A stretch of DNA of 57,025 nucleotides from the NCBI GenBank assembly GCA_022708025.1, contig JAKIZM010000014.1:1-57025 (forward strand), read 5' to 3'. The notes under the pieces are model-generated. The model was not told the origin of the DNA, made no database searches, and was given only the letters and a program-made list of their open reading frames with translations. Of the stretch, positions 8,094 through 16,675 are shown one piece after another. Numbering within the stretch: position 1 is the stretch's first letter; each line of letters begins with the position of its first letter. A program made the translations under genes and the position numbers. Source of the DNA: Bacteroidota bacterium. Its GTDB lineage: Bacteria > Bacteroidota > Ignavibacteria > Ignavibacteriales > Ignavibacteriaceae.

Positions 8094-10139
8094 ATGAAAA
8101 AAACATTACTATTTTTTCTGATCTTAAGTTTTTCTTTCAGCACCTATTCCTATGATAGGAAGTCATTGGTTGAAAGATTTACCAATGCATCTTGTGGTCC
8201 TTGTGCATCTATAAATAATTCATGGTATAATGCCACAGTTGCAAATTTAATTCAGTCAGGAACTATCTCACATATAATTTATCATGTTTGGTGGCCCGGA
8301 GCTAATGACCCAATGTATCTGTTAAATCAAGCAGATAATACTACCAGGACAAATTATTATAGTGTTAATGCAGTCCCTGATATTATAGTAAATGGGACCA
8401 GAGTATCTACAAGTTCCAGTGCACCAACGGTTAATGCTGTAAATAGTGGTAACGCCGAAACTTCTCCTTTTAAAATAGTATTGCTGCAAAGAGCATTATC
8501 AGACAACTTAATTGAAGTCGGAGTCAGAATAATCCGTGATCCGGGAGATCATACCACTTTTCCAACAACCAGACTGAAAGTAGGGCTAACAGAAAAAATG
8601 GTTTATTTCCAATCCCCGCCCGGAAGTAATGGTGAAACTCATTTTTCGAGTGTTACCAGAAAAATGCTGCCCGATGGAAATGGTACGGTAATAACAATTC
8701 CTGCACCCGGTGATTCTGTTGAATATATTTTACAATATGTTCCAACTGCTGCTTTTCTTCAGGCTGTAAATATGGATAGTCTCAGAGTAGTTGCTTTTAT
8801 ACAAAATGAAACTAATAAGTATATCTATCAATCAGAAATGATGGAGTTTACTCCGGACTATGTTGCACAAATAATTCCGCAAAGCTCTGATATTATTTCT
8901 GATAATTCTACATCTGTAACATTTAATGCGGTAGTAAAAAATATCGGAATGAAGACAGATGCTTATAGCATCAACTGTTCACTTGATGCCCCAACCGGCT
9001 GGACAGGTGAATATACAACTGCAAACGGAACTTTTCCTTTGGGAACACTTGATTCGATTCAGGTTAGTTCGGGTGATTCTGCTGTAATACAGGTTTCTGT
9101 TAATCCGCAAGGTGTTGATGGATATGGAAAAGTATTTGTTGAGTTTACATCAAAGAATAACCCCGGTATGTCTAATGAAACAGGATTTAACTTTGTAACA
9201 AACAGCGGAATAGATGTTCTTGTTGTAAGAGCCGGAGATGGTGAATTTGGTCCTTATGTTACTTCTTCAATAGAAAATGTTTTTGATGGAACATACGGAT
9301 TGGTTTCCAGATCAGCATTACAACCCGCAGGTGTTGATCTGTCAGATTTTGGAATTGTGGTTTGGCAAGGCAGTAATGCCAAGCGGGCTTTCTTCGAAAA
9401 TGAAGTTGAAAAATTAGAGAGCTACTTAGACGACGGCGGTAATCTTTTAATTACTGGTCAGAATATAGGTTCAGATATATTTGAAACTTCTGGTCAAAGC
9501 CACTTTGCACAGGATTTCTATCATAATTATTTGCATGCTAATTATGTAGCAGATATGTCAAATCTATTTATTATTAAAGGCATACCGGGAGATATTATTT
9601 CAAACGGTATCCAAATTATTGCTAATGCTATCTATCCGAGATCACTTGATAAAATTACTCCGAGAGATACAAGTGCTATCGCTTTCTTACAATATTTCAA
9701 CGGACCGGATGTTGCCGGAATCAGAGCAGAGGCTGATAATTACAGAGTTATCTATATGGTTGCCGGTTTTGAGCAGATCAATGAAGAAGCAACCAGAGAT
9801 ACACTTGCTTCACGAAGCTTAAGATGGTTAAAAGAAAATATTGCCGTCGGAGTTGGTAACGAAAGTAACCTTCCGCTGGCATTTGATCTAAAACAAAATT
9901 ATCCCAATCCATTTAACCCTTCAACCAGGATTGCTTTTTCTTTAAGTGAAAAATCATTAACAACTTTAAAGGTTTATGATATTCTTGGAAATGAAATAGC
10001 TACACTGGTCAATGAAGAAAAACCCGCAGGTACCTATGAAGTAAATTTTGATGCATCAAGATTATCTTCAGGAGTTTATTTATATAAACTTCAATCAAAC
10101 GGACAGGTACAGACAAGAAAAATGCTTTTACTTAAGTAA
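8094..10139 (+). CDS. Omp28-like thiol protein with T9SS sorting domain
   Basis: A 681-aa secreted protein. It has a signal peptide (about 1-19), then an Omp28-like thioredoxin-fold domain with CGPC at C34/C37 and the family segment SPPGSNGETHFSSVTRKMLPD near residue 180. A beta-sandwich and a ThuA/GATase-like region follow (DVLVVRAGDGEFGPYV, LDDGGNLLITGQNIG). The C-terminal 80 residues are a T9SS type A sorting domain (NYPNPFNPSTRIAFSL, VYDILGNEIATLV, SSGVYLYKL, KMLLLK). It should therefore cross the outer membrane and be displayed on or released from the cell surface. A GGAG site precedes the ATG. A terminator hairpin follows at 10154. Confidence 0.8.
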   Translation: MKKTLLFFLILSFSFSTYSYDRKSLVERFTNASCGPCASINNSWYNATVANLIQSGTISHIIYHVWWPGANDPMYLLNQADNTTRTNYYSVNAVPDIIVNGTRVSTSSSAPTVNAVNSGNAETSPFKIVLLQRALSDNLIEVGVRIIRDPGDHTTFPTTRLKVGLTEKMVYFQSPPGSNGETHFSSVTRKMLPDGNGTVITIPAPGDSVEYILQYVPTAAFLQAVNMDSLRVVAFIQNETNKYIYQSEMMEFTPDYVAQIIPQSSDIISDNSTSVTFNAVVKNIGMKTDAYSINCSLDAPTGWTGEYTTANGTFPLGTLDSIQVSSGDSAVIQVSVNPQGVDGYGKVFVEFTSKNNPGMSNETGFNFVTNSGIDVLVVRAGDGEFGPYVTSSIENVFDGTYGLVSRSALQPAGVDLSDFGIVVWQGSNAKRAFFENEVEKLESYLDDGGNLLITGQNIGSDIFETSGQSHFAQDFYHNYLHANYVADMSNLFIIKGIPGDIISNGIQIIANAIYPRSLDKITPRDTSAIAFLQYFNGPDVAGIRAEADNYRVIYMVAGFEQINEEATRDTLASRSLRWLKENIAVGVGNESNLPLAFDLKQNYPNPFNPSTRIAFSLSEKSLTTLKVYDILGNEIATLVNEEKPAGTYEVNFDASRLSSGVYLYKLQSNGQVQTRKMLLLK

Positions 10140-10153
10140 CAATTATTATTTCT

Positions 10154-10186
10154 GCTTTCTGTTTAGCTTTAGTCTAAACAGAAAGC
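10154..10186 (+). terminator. Terminator-like hairpin after the first Omp28-T9SS gene
   Basis: GCTTTCTGTTTAG (10154-10166), loop CTTTAGT, CTAAACAGAAAGC (10174-10186): a perfect 13-bp stem, followed by a T-rich stretch. It begins 15 bases after the stop codon. Confidence 0.7.
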
Positions 10187-10338
10187 GGACTTTATTCTTT
10201 AAAAAGCTTTTTAAAACTTTTAATGTTTAGATATAACGAAACAACAAATTATTTATCAGGAGGTTATTTCATTAACACTTTTAGGTTCTATAAAATTAAT
10301 TAATTCTATTATTTAACATTATTTTTGCAGGGGAAAGT

Positions 10339-12414
10339 ATGCGAAGATTATTTTTACTTGTGTTTTTATTTCCTTTATTAGTAAGTGCACAAACTTTACT
10401 AAACGTAACATTCACTGGCACTTATCCGCCAGCTGGATGGACAATCGATGCGCAGGCAGCCAACTGGTCAGCTGTAAATAGTTCAAATGCAGGCGGAACG
10501 GCTCCTGAGTTGAGATTTAGTTATTCACCAACATTTAATGGTGTCAGTCGTTTTATTTCACCTTCTTTAGACCTTACCGGACAAACAACAGTTACTTTAC
10601 AATTTAAACATGCAATTGATCATTACGGCGGTGCTTACACTGTTGGCGCTGCAACCAGATCAAACAACGGAACCTGGAATACAGTATGGTCAAAAGTCAA
10701 TCCAACTACCAGCATACAAGAAGAGCAAATTGTAACTATCACAAATCCTGATGTGGGTTCATCAAACTTTCAGGTTTGTTTGTTTTTTTCCGGAAACTCT
10801 TACAATATAAATTACTGGTATATTGATGATATCAAACTTTTTATTCCACTTGCACACGACGTAATGGTTAAAGATATTCTTATAGATCCAGAATACAATG
10901 CAGGCGTTCCGTTTACACCTAAAGCTTTATTAAAAAACTTTGGCTTAAACACTGAAACGTTCAATGCAACTTGTGTAATAAAAATAAACGGAACAAGTGT
11001 CTATACTCAGGACTGTGCAAACGTAACATTAACTGCCGGACAAGAACAAACGGTTTCTTTCCCGGATTTTACACCTTCAGTAGCTAATGAGTTATACGAG
11101 ATAACTGTTACAACAAATCTTTCCGGTGACATGGATCCCACAAATGATTCGAGAACCGAATCTTTTGATACATACACAACAGCAAGAGATATGGTAATTC
11201 TGGAAATTGCAACCGGCACATGGTGTCAATTTTGCCCCGGTGCTTCAATGGGTGCTCACGACTTGCTTGTAAATGGAAAGGATGTTGGAGTAATTAAGTA
11301 TCATAATGGGGATTCATTTACAAATAATTATTCTAACGTAAGAAATAGTTACTATGGCATAACCGGCTTCCCAACAGCAGTGTTTGATGGAGTTAATACT
11401 TATGTTGGCGGAAGTGGAACCTCCAGTATGTATTCAGTTTATTTACCGATTTATGAAAGCAGAAAAATTAAAAACTCAGCTTTTAATATTGAAATATTCG
11501 GACAAAACAATCAGTTAGATTACTCACTGACAATCCGAGTTACTAAAGTTGCAGCAATTCCACCTTCCTATTCCAACTTAGTATTACATGTTGCTCTGAC
11601 TGAATCAAATATTCCATTTAACTGGTTCAATCAGACAATGGTAAATAATGCTGAGCGATTAATGTTACCGGATCAACTCGGAACAGCACTTGATTTTTCA
11701 TCAAGCAATACTGTTGATATTAATCTGACCTTTGCCCGTAATGCAGCCTGGATTGCTGAAAATTGTGAACTCGTTTCTTTTATTCAGAATCTGAACGGTA
11801 AAGAAATCCTGCAAGGCACAAAAGTAGCCTTAACTGAATTAACTCCTGTGCCTGTGGAACTGACCTCGTTTACTGCTAAAGCTTCTGTCGGAAAAGTAAA
11901 CCTTAGCTGGACAACTGCAACTGAAATCAACAATTTCGGTTTTGAGATAGAGAGATCTTATAACGGAGAAAATTATGTTACTGTTGGATTTGTAAAAGGT
12001 AACGGAACAACTACTGAACCACAATCATATTCTTTTACTGATAATATTGATCTGAATGGAACAGAGGAAATTTATTACAGATTAAAGCAAGTTGATTACA
12101 ATGGAAGTATAAACTATAGTGATGTTATATCTGTCGTTTTAGAACTTCCGGTTGATTTTGCACTTGGTCAGAATTATCCAAATCCATTCAATCCGACTAC
12201 AAAAATAAATTATTCAGTCGCACAGGCTGGATTAGTATCAATTGTTGTTTACGATTTGATAGGCCGGGAAATAGCAACTCTTGTCAATGAAATAAAACAA
12301 CCCGGAAATTATGAAGTGAATTTTAACTCTTCCGGTTTATCTTCGGGTGTTTATTTTTACAAGATGACGGCAAATAATTTTTCTCAGATTAAAAAGATGA
12401 GTATTTTAAAGTAA
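10339..12414 (+). CDS. Omp28-like thiol protein with T9SS sorting domain (second copy)
   Basis: A 691-aa secreted protein with a signal peptide (about 1-18, ending SAQ). The N-terminal part resembles a MAM/jelly-roll domain (residues about 20-170), followed by a CARDB-like beta domain (VMVKDILIDPEYNAG, residues about 174-280). An Omp28-like thioredoxin-fold domain carries CQFC at C296/C299, then GFPTAVFDGVNTY. Near residue 505 is the VPVELTSFTAK segment that typically precedes a T9SS tail, and the C-terminus is the T9SS type A domain (NYPNPFNPTTKINYSV, ending KKMSILK). It differs from the upstream homologue by moving the redox domain from the N-terminus to the middle. The start follows AGGGGAAAGT. 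Confidence 0.8.
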   Translation: MRRLFLLVFLFPLLVSAQTLLNVTFTGTYPPAGWTIDAQAANWSAVNSSNAGGTAPELRFSYSPTFNGVSRFISPSLDLTGQTTVTLQFKHAIDHYGGAYTVGAATRSNNGTWNTVWSKVNPTTSIQEEQIVTITNPDVGSSNFQVCLFFSGNSYNINYWYIDDIKLFIPLAHDVMVKDILIDPEYNAGVPFTPKALLKNFGLNTETFNATCVIKINGTSVYTQDCANVTLTAGQEQTVSFPDFTPSVANELYEITVTTNLSGDMDPTNDSRTESFDTYTTARDMVILEIATGTWCQFCPGASMGAHDLLVNGKDVGVIKYHNGDSFTNNYSNVRNSYYGITGFPTAVFDGVNTYVGGSGTSSMYSVYLPIYESRKIKNSAFNIEIFGQNNQLDYSLTIRVTKVAAIPPSYSNLVLHVALTESNIPFNWFNQTMVNNAERLMLPDQLGTALDFSSSNTVDINLTFARNAAWIAENCELVSFIQNLNGKEILQGTKVALTELTPVPVELTSFTAKASVGKVNLSWTTATEINNFGFEIERSYNGENYVTVGFVKGNGTTTEPQSYSFTDNIDLNGTEEIYYRLKQVDYNGSINYSDVISVVLELPVDFALGQNYPNPFNPTTKINYSVAQAGLVSIVVYDLIGREIATLVNEIKQPGNYEVNFNSSGLSSGVYFYKMTANNFSQIKKMSILK

Positions 12415-12424
12415 TATTTTATTT

Positions 12425-12457
12425 AAATGGAAAGAATCTTTGCGATTCTTTCCATTT
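12425..12457 (+). terminator. Terminator-like hairpin after the second Omp28-T9SS gene
   Basis: AAATGGAAAGAATC (12425-12438), loop TTTGC, GATTCTTTCCATTT (12444-12457): a perfect 14-bp stem starting 10 bases after the stop codon. The U-tract after it is weak. Confidence 0.65.
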
Positions 12458-12499
12458 GATAAATTTTACATAGATTTAATATTAATAAAATCAGGATAT

Positions 12500-13234
12500 A
12501 TGATGAAGAAATTATTTAGTTTGATTTTTCTGCTTACTGTTTTAATCATACAAACAGCAAGCCCGCAGGATATTCAGGTGATAGTTCACAGAACATCTAT
12601 TGACAGCACACTTAACTCAGAATTAATTTTTGATTTTGAAGTAATCAATATTTCATCTTTTAACCAAACTGTTTTTGAAGTCAGAACAATTAATAATTTA
12701 CCGGCTGATTGGCAGTCATCGCTTTGCTTTGGTGTAAATTGTTTTTCTCCATTCTTAGACAGTGTTGCAACAACTCCCGATTTTTATGTTGATCCCTTAG
12801 CACCTGGAGATACTTTAATTACTTCTGTTCACGTCTGGCCTATGAATAATTACGGAGTCGGAAATGTACAGGTTCAGATTGGCACTTTCAGAGATCCAAA
12901 CAACAGAATAATACTTGATTTTACGGCAACAGTAAACCCGGTATCAGTTGAAGAAGAAATAGTTACTGTAGAAAAGTTTTTTATCGAACAGAATTATCCA
13001 AATCCCTTCAATCCAACAACCAGAATAAACTATGGTATTGCTGTGGCAGGAAACACCGAGATATCTGTTTATAATATTCTGGGCAGTAAGATCGCAACGC
13101 TTGTAAATGAATATAAACCGGCTGGTACATATAGCGTTGATTTCGATGCATCAAAATTAAGCAGCGGAATTTATTTCTATAAAATTATTGCTAATGGTTT
13201 TGTTCAAACGAAAAAAATGATATTGGAGAAATAA
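12500..13234 (+). CDS. Small secreted protein with T9SS sorting domain
   Basis: A protein of about 244 aa with a signal peptide (MMKKLFSLIFLLTVLIIQ, ending ASPQ). A beta-rich domain of about 130 residues follows, with two cysteines (C77 and C82, numbered from the first methionine) that could form a disulfide, then a complete T9SS type A domain (NYPNPFNPTTRINYGI, VYNILGSKIATLV, KKMILEK). The function of the beta domain is unknown. The ATG at 12500 and the one at 12503 are both possible; AGGA at 12493-12496 is better spaced for the second. The frame extends upstream but without a ribosome site. The stop codon directly abuts the start of the thioredoxin gene, so the two are co-translated. Confidence 0.8.
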   Translation: MMKKLFSLIFLLTVLIIQTASPQDIQVIVHRTSIDSTLNSELIFDFEVINISSFNQTVFEVRTINNLPADWQSSLCFGVNCFSPFLDSVATTPDFYVDPLAPGDTLITSVHVWPMNNYGVGNVQVQIGTFRDPNNRIILDFTATVNPVSVEEEIVTVEKFFIEQNYPNPFNPTTRINYGIAVAGNTEISVYNILGSKIATLVNEYKPAGTYSVDFDASKLSSGIYFYKIIANGFVQTKKMILEK

Positions 13235-13741
13235 ATGAGATTATCGTTAATAATAATATGCATAGCGCTCTTTTCAACTTTTATTTCTGCACAAAGTGAG
13301 GAAGATCTTAAAGGCAGAAAAGCGCCTAACTTTAAGCTTACTGACTTGAATGGTAAGTTTGTTGAATTGAATAAAGAAACAGGAAACGGTCCTATTCTTT
13401 TAAGCTTTTGGGCAACCTGGTGTAAACCTTGCCTTGAAGAAATGTCAGAGTTCAACAGAATTTATTCTCAATACAAGGATAAAGGATTTAAACTTTTAGC
13501 AATCTCCACTGATGCAGAAAAGACAGTAGCAAAAGTAAAACCTTATATCAAATCAAAAGGCTATGATTTTCCTGTTTTGTTTGACACAAACAGTGATGTA
13601 GCCAGAAAATATTATGCACAACAAATGCCCTATACAGTTATGCTTGATAAAAACGGCAATATTGTTTATTCGCATTTAGGCTATATGAAGGGCGATGAAA
13701 TAAAAGTTGAAAAATTACTGCTCGAATTACTGGAAAAATAA
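13235..13741 (+). CDS. TlpA/ResA-like thioredoxin-fold protein
   Basis: A 168-aa exported thiol-disulfide oxidoreductase of the AhpC-TSA/Redoxin (TlpA/ResA) type. It has a signal peptide (about 1-19, ending SAQ), then the family pattern GRKAPNFKLTDLNGK, SFWATWCKPCLEEM with active-site cysteines C63 and C66, AISTDAEKTVAKVKPYI, and the cis-proline segment QQMPYTVMLDKNG. ResA/TlpA proteins reduce disulfides outside the cytoplasm. With three Omp28-like CxxC proteins next to it, it may act on the same clients or recycle them. Its ATG is immediately adjacent to the upstream TAA. Confidence 0.9.
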   Translation: MRLSLIIICIALFSTFISAQSEEDLKGRKAPNFKLTDLNGKFVELNKETGNGPILLSFWATWCKPCLEEMSEFNRIYSQYKDKGFKLLAISTDAEKTVAKVKPYIKSKGYDFPVLFDTNSDVARKYYAQQMPYTVMLDKNGNIVYSHLGYMKGDEIKVEKLLLELLEK

Positions 13742-13753
13742 TTTTAACGGTTA

Positions 13754-13784
13754 AATCCCTTGTAAACAAGACAAGGGATTTTTT
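13754..13784 (+). terminator. Rho-independent terminator of the redox cluster
   Basis: AATCCCTTGT (13754-13763), loop AAACAAG, ACAAGGGATT (13771-13780), then TTTT. A perfect 10-bp stem with a T-tract, 12 bases after the thioredoxin stop codon. Confidence 0.88.
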
Positions 13785-13812
13785 CTTATCAAGAATTTAA
13801 TTCTGAATTAAT

Positions 13813-15354
13813 ATGAAAACTACTGTTTATTATCATATCATAATTTTAATTATAATTTTTTCTTCAACACTTTATAGTCAGTCAGATAGCTGGTTTTTAT
13901 TGCCTGATGGATTAGGAATTTCAAATCAGCTCGAATACTCATATAACATTGATAATAAAATTGAAATTTTTGAGAACTGGTTAACGCTTGATTACAATAA
14001 AAATATTTTTAATGCCGGTTTAAGATTTGAAGCGTTTCAACCAAATGATCCCGATCCATCTATCAGCCGGGGAAAAGTTCGTTATGCAGATATTGCTTAT
14101 AAATATTTTGCTGTAGATATCGGTGATATTGAACAAGGTATAAGCATCACTGCCGGAAATTTTTATGAGTTATTTGGCCGCGGAATGATCTTGAAAAGTT
14201 ATGAAGACAGAAATATCAGAATTGATAATAATCTGCTCGGTGTAAAAGTAAAAGCAAACTATATGGGGTTCTTGCTTTCTGCATTAACAGGCTCTGCTTC
14301 AAACGCTGTAAACGAAAGAAAAGATATTTTACACGCGGCAGACTTAAGTTATAACGGACTTGATTTTGTAAAGCTCGGTACAACATTCGCATCAAATAAA
14401 CCCGATATTGAAAATATGGCAAGAACTACTCTTGCTTCATTCAGGATACAGCCATCATACTGGAATTTTGATGGTTATGCCGAATATGCATTTAAAAGTA
14501 ATAAAGATATTCAATCACAGGTTTTTAATAATGACAAATGGAAAATCGGCGAAGCATTTTATGGCAGCTTAATTTTTTATTATGATATGTTTTCAATAGT
14601 GGGCGAATATAAACACTACGATAACTTTGCATTTACCTCCAATGATGGAACTATTTTCTACAATACCTCCCCATCGTTAAGAAAAGAATATACATATCAA
14701 CTTTTAAACCGTCACCCTTCCCCGCTTGATCAATCAAATGAAGATGGTTTTGCTGTAGAAGTAAATTATAATATTTCTGATGAAACATCTTTAACTACAA
14801 ATTATGGCGTTACCAAAACACTTCCAACAAGTTCATATTTTCAGAGAGTAAACAATATTTCAATTCCTGTTTCAACACAATTGCAGGAGTTTTATTTTCA
14901 AGCTACTCATAATTGGAACGAGTCTTTTACTACAATAGTAGCTTTTGGATATAACGAAGAGCTTTCAACAAATACAAAAAACATCACTCCGATTCTGGAA
15001 AACAAATTTTACTTTGATGATATCAATACAATTAAGGTTGTGCTGGAACATCAACAAACTGAAAACCTGACTACCAGCGAAAAATATTATGATGATGTTA
15101 TTGGTATTGAATATTTAAGATCGCCTGGTTTTAATGTTTCATTGGTAACAGAAATTCAAACCAAAGAACCTGAGCAAGGAAGGATTGTCAGAAAGCTTTG
15201 GAGTTTTATTCAGTTCGGATACAAGCTCGGCAATCATTCAGATTTAAGTTTGTTAATAGGTTCAAGACAGGCGGGCAATATCTGTATCGGTGGTATCTGC
15301 AGATTTGAACCTGCATTCCAGGGTATTGAACTCAAGTTATTAACAAGATTGTAG
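13813..15354 (+). CDS. Outer-membrane beta-barrel protein (DUF6029-like)
   Basis: A 513-aa protein with a signal peptide (about 1-22, ending YSQ) followed by alternating hydrophobic/aromatic beta-strands throughout. Examples are GISNQLEYSYNI, NAGLRFEAFQPNDP, YADIAYKYFAVDIGDIEQG and GNFYELFGRGMILKSYEDR. The GNFYELFGRG segment is typical of the DUF6029 outer-membrane family found next to Omp28 and thioredoxin genes in related genomes; this is from memory. Function is unknown. It has its own transcription unit after the terminator at 13754, but its position suggests it serves the same process. Confidence 0.65.
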   Translation: MKTTVYYHIIILIIIFSSTLYSQSDSWFLLPDGLGISNQLEYSYNIDNKIEIFENWLTLDYNKNIFNAGLRFEAFQPNDPDPSISRGKVRYADIAYKYFAVDIGDIEQGISITAGNFYELFGRGMILKSYEDRNIRIDNNLLGVKVKANYMGFLLSALTGSASNAVNERKDILHAADLSYNGLDFVKLGTTFASNKPDIENMARTTLASFRIQPSYWNFDGYAEYAFKSNKDIQSQVFNNDKWKIGEAFYGSLIFYYDMFSIVGEYKHYDNFAFTSNDGTIFYNTSPSLRKEYTYQLLNRHPSPLDQSNEDGFAVEVNYNISDETSLTTNYGVTKTLPTSSYFQRVNNISIPVSTQLQEFYFQATHNWNESFTTIVAFGYNEELSTNTKNITPILENKFYFDDINTIKVVLEHQQTENLTTSEKYYDDVIGIEYLRSPGFNVSLVTEIQTKEPEQGRIVRKLWSFIQFGYKLGNHSDLSLLIGSRQAGNICIGGICRFEPAFQGIELKLLTRL

Positions 15355-15901
15355 TTAAATGTACACTAAAAATTCCGGGAATAATTAAAGATTATATTTG
15401 AATATTTTAATTTATAATCATACCAGAGAACAAATTTTTAATTTTTCGGGCAGATATAATAACAATAAATTTTTTAATTTTTTTAAAAAATTTTATTGAC
15501 TTTAAGAATAAATTTTTGGACTTTCATAGTGATAATTTAAATTCATTTATAAAAAGGAATTTCTATTTGATTAAATTGATACAGAATTATATCTCAAATA
15601 TCCAAAGCCAACATACTTTAGATAAATATCATTTCTTATTCTTGCAGTAATTATTCTGTCTTTAATCAATTAGAAGAGGGCCCAATATCTTTAACAATGA
15701 TTTTATTCTTAACATATTTAAGATAGTAAACCGATGTTTGAACCAATGATTAATAAAAAAACACGTTTGGATAAAATCAATCTGATTATACTTCGTTGTT
15801 TTTTAACAACAAATTTTAATATCTGATGATAATAAAATTAATTAAAATCATTATAGAGACTTCTCAATCCAATCAAATAAATTATTTTACTAGGAGGTAA
15901 A
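15355..15901. other. 547-base AT-rich intergenic region
   Basis: No gene was found on either strand. It contains an AT-rich imperfect inverted repeat at about 15464-15497 (arms AATAAATTTTTTAA and TTAAAAAATTTTATT), a TATATTTG match to a -7 element at 15393-15400, and a small hairpin GTTGTT-TTTT-AACAAC at 15795-15810. It ends in a strong AGGAGG ribosome site before 15902. It probably holds the promoter and a long leader for the outer-membrane locus. No known riboswitch was recognised. Confidence 0.4.
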
Positions 15902-16645
15902 ATGAGAACATCTTACAAAACTAAACTACTGTTGGCAATAGGTTTTGTTTCTGCTTTACTTATTGCCGGATGCGTAGATACTAGTGTCAATCCTATTCCT
16001 GACAATATTGAATACTCCAGTCAGATAAAGGTTGTCAATTTAGTTACTGGCGCAGGAGTGGCGTCTCTTACATTAAATGGTCAGTCCCTTGGTTCGGCAG
16101 ATTTTGGAAGCGAGGCTCCGGGTTCCGGGAATGGCTTTTTAACTATCACTTCCGGAAGCAAAACTCTTGCTGCTAGTTTTGCTACTGGTGGTAATAACAC
16201 ATATAAATTTGCAGCTCAAACAGAAAAGAAATTCAGAGTTTTTCTTGTAGGTAATGATACCCTTAACTCTGCAGTAATTATGACCCAACGATATATTTGG
16301 CAAACTAAAGATTCCAAAGAAGGTGAAGCTTTATTTCCGGATGGATTCGGCTGGGTTGCTTTCTTTAATGGATCTTCAGATGCGGTTCTTAATAGTGTAA
16401 GTGTTGATGGAACCCAGACTACTTTTACTGGTGGACTCGCAATGGGTAAAGCAAAAGGTTACATTAAACTTACTGCTGGCTCACACAGTATTGATATTTT
16501 GTACAACGATACTGAACATATCACTTTTGATTATACTGTACAATCAAAAGGCAGATATACAGTTGTGGTATTTGGACAGGATACCGGTGGTGGAGGTAGT
16601 AAAAGTCCATTAGACATTCAATACAGTGTATTTACTGATGATTAA
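15902..16645 (+). CDS. DUF4397-like lipoprotein
   Basis: A 247-aa lipoprotein with lipobox LIAGC (C24). The mature part has two similar beta-sandwich repeats: QIKVVNLVTGAGVASLTLNG near residue 42, and WVAFFNGSSDAVLNSVSVDG near residue 150 followed by KGYIKLTAGSHSIDI. This is the DUF4397 pattern. The C-terminus has a glycine-serine stretch (GGGGSKS). It precedes the TonB-dependent receptor by 30 bases and has a strong AGGAGG ribosome site, so it is the first gene of an outer-membrane operon. It may be a surface partner of the receptor. Confidence 0.7.
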   Translation: MRTSYKTKLLLAIGFVSALLIAGCVDTSVNPIPDNIEYSSQIKVVNLVTGAGVASLTLNGQSLGSADFGSEAPGSGNGFLTITSGSKTLAASFATGGNNTYKFAAQTEKKFRVFLVGNDTLNSAVIMTQRYIWQTKDSKEGEALFPDGFGWVAFFNGSSDAVLNSVSVDGTQTTFTGGLAMGKAKGYIKLTAGSHSIDILYNDTEHITFDYTVQSKGRYTVVVFGQDTGGGGSKSPLDIQYSVFTDD

Positions 16646-16675
16646 TCAACTAGTTAAAAATTAACGGAGGAAAAA

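Noticed and set aside
12440..12499. N-terminal extension of the small T9SS protein
   Set aside because: The signal peptide begins at 12500, and AGGA lies just before it.
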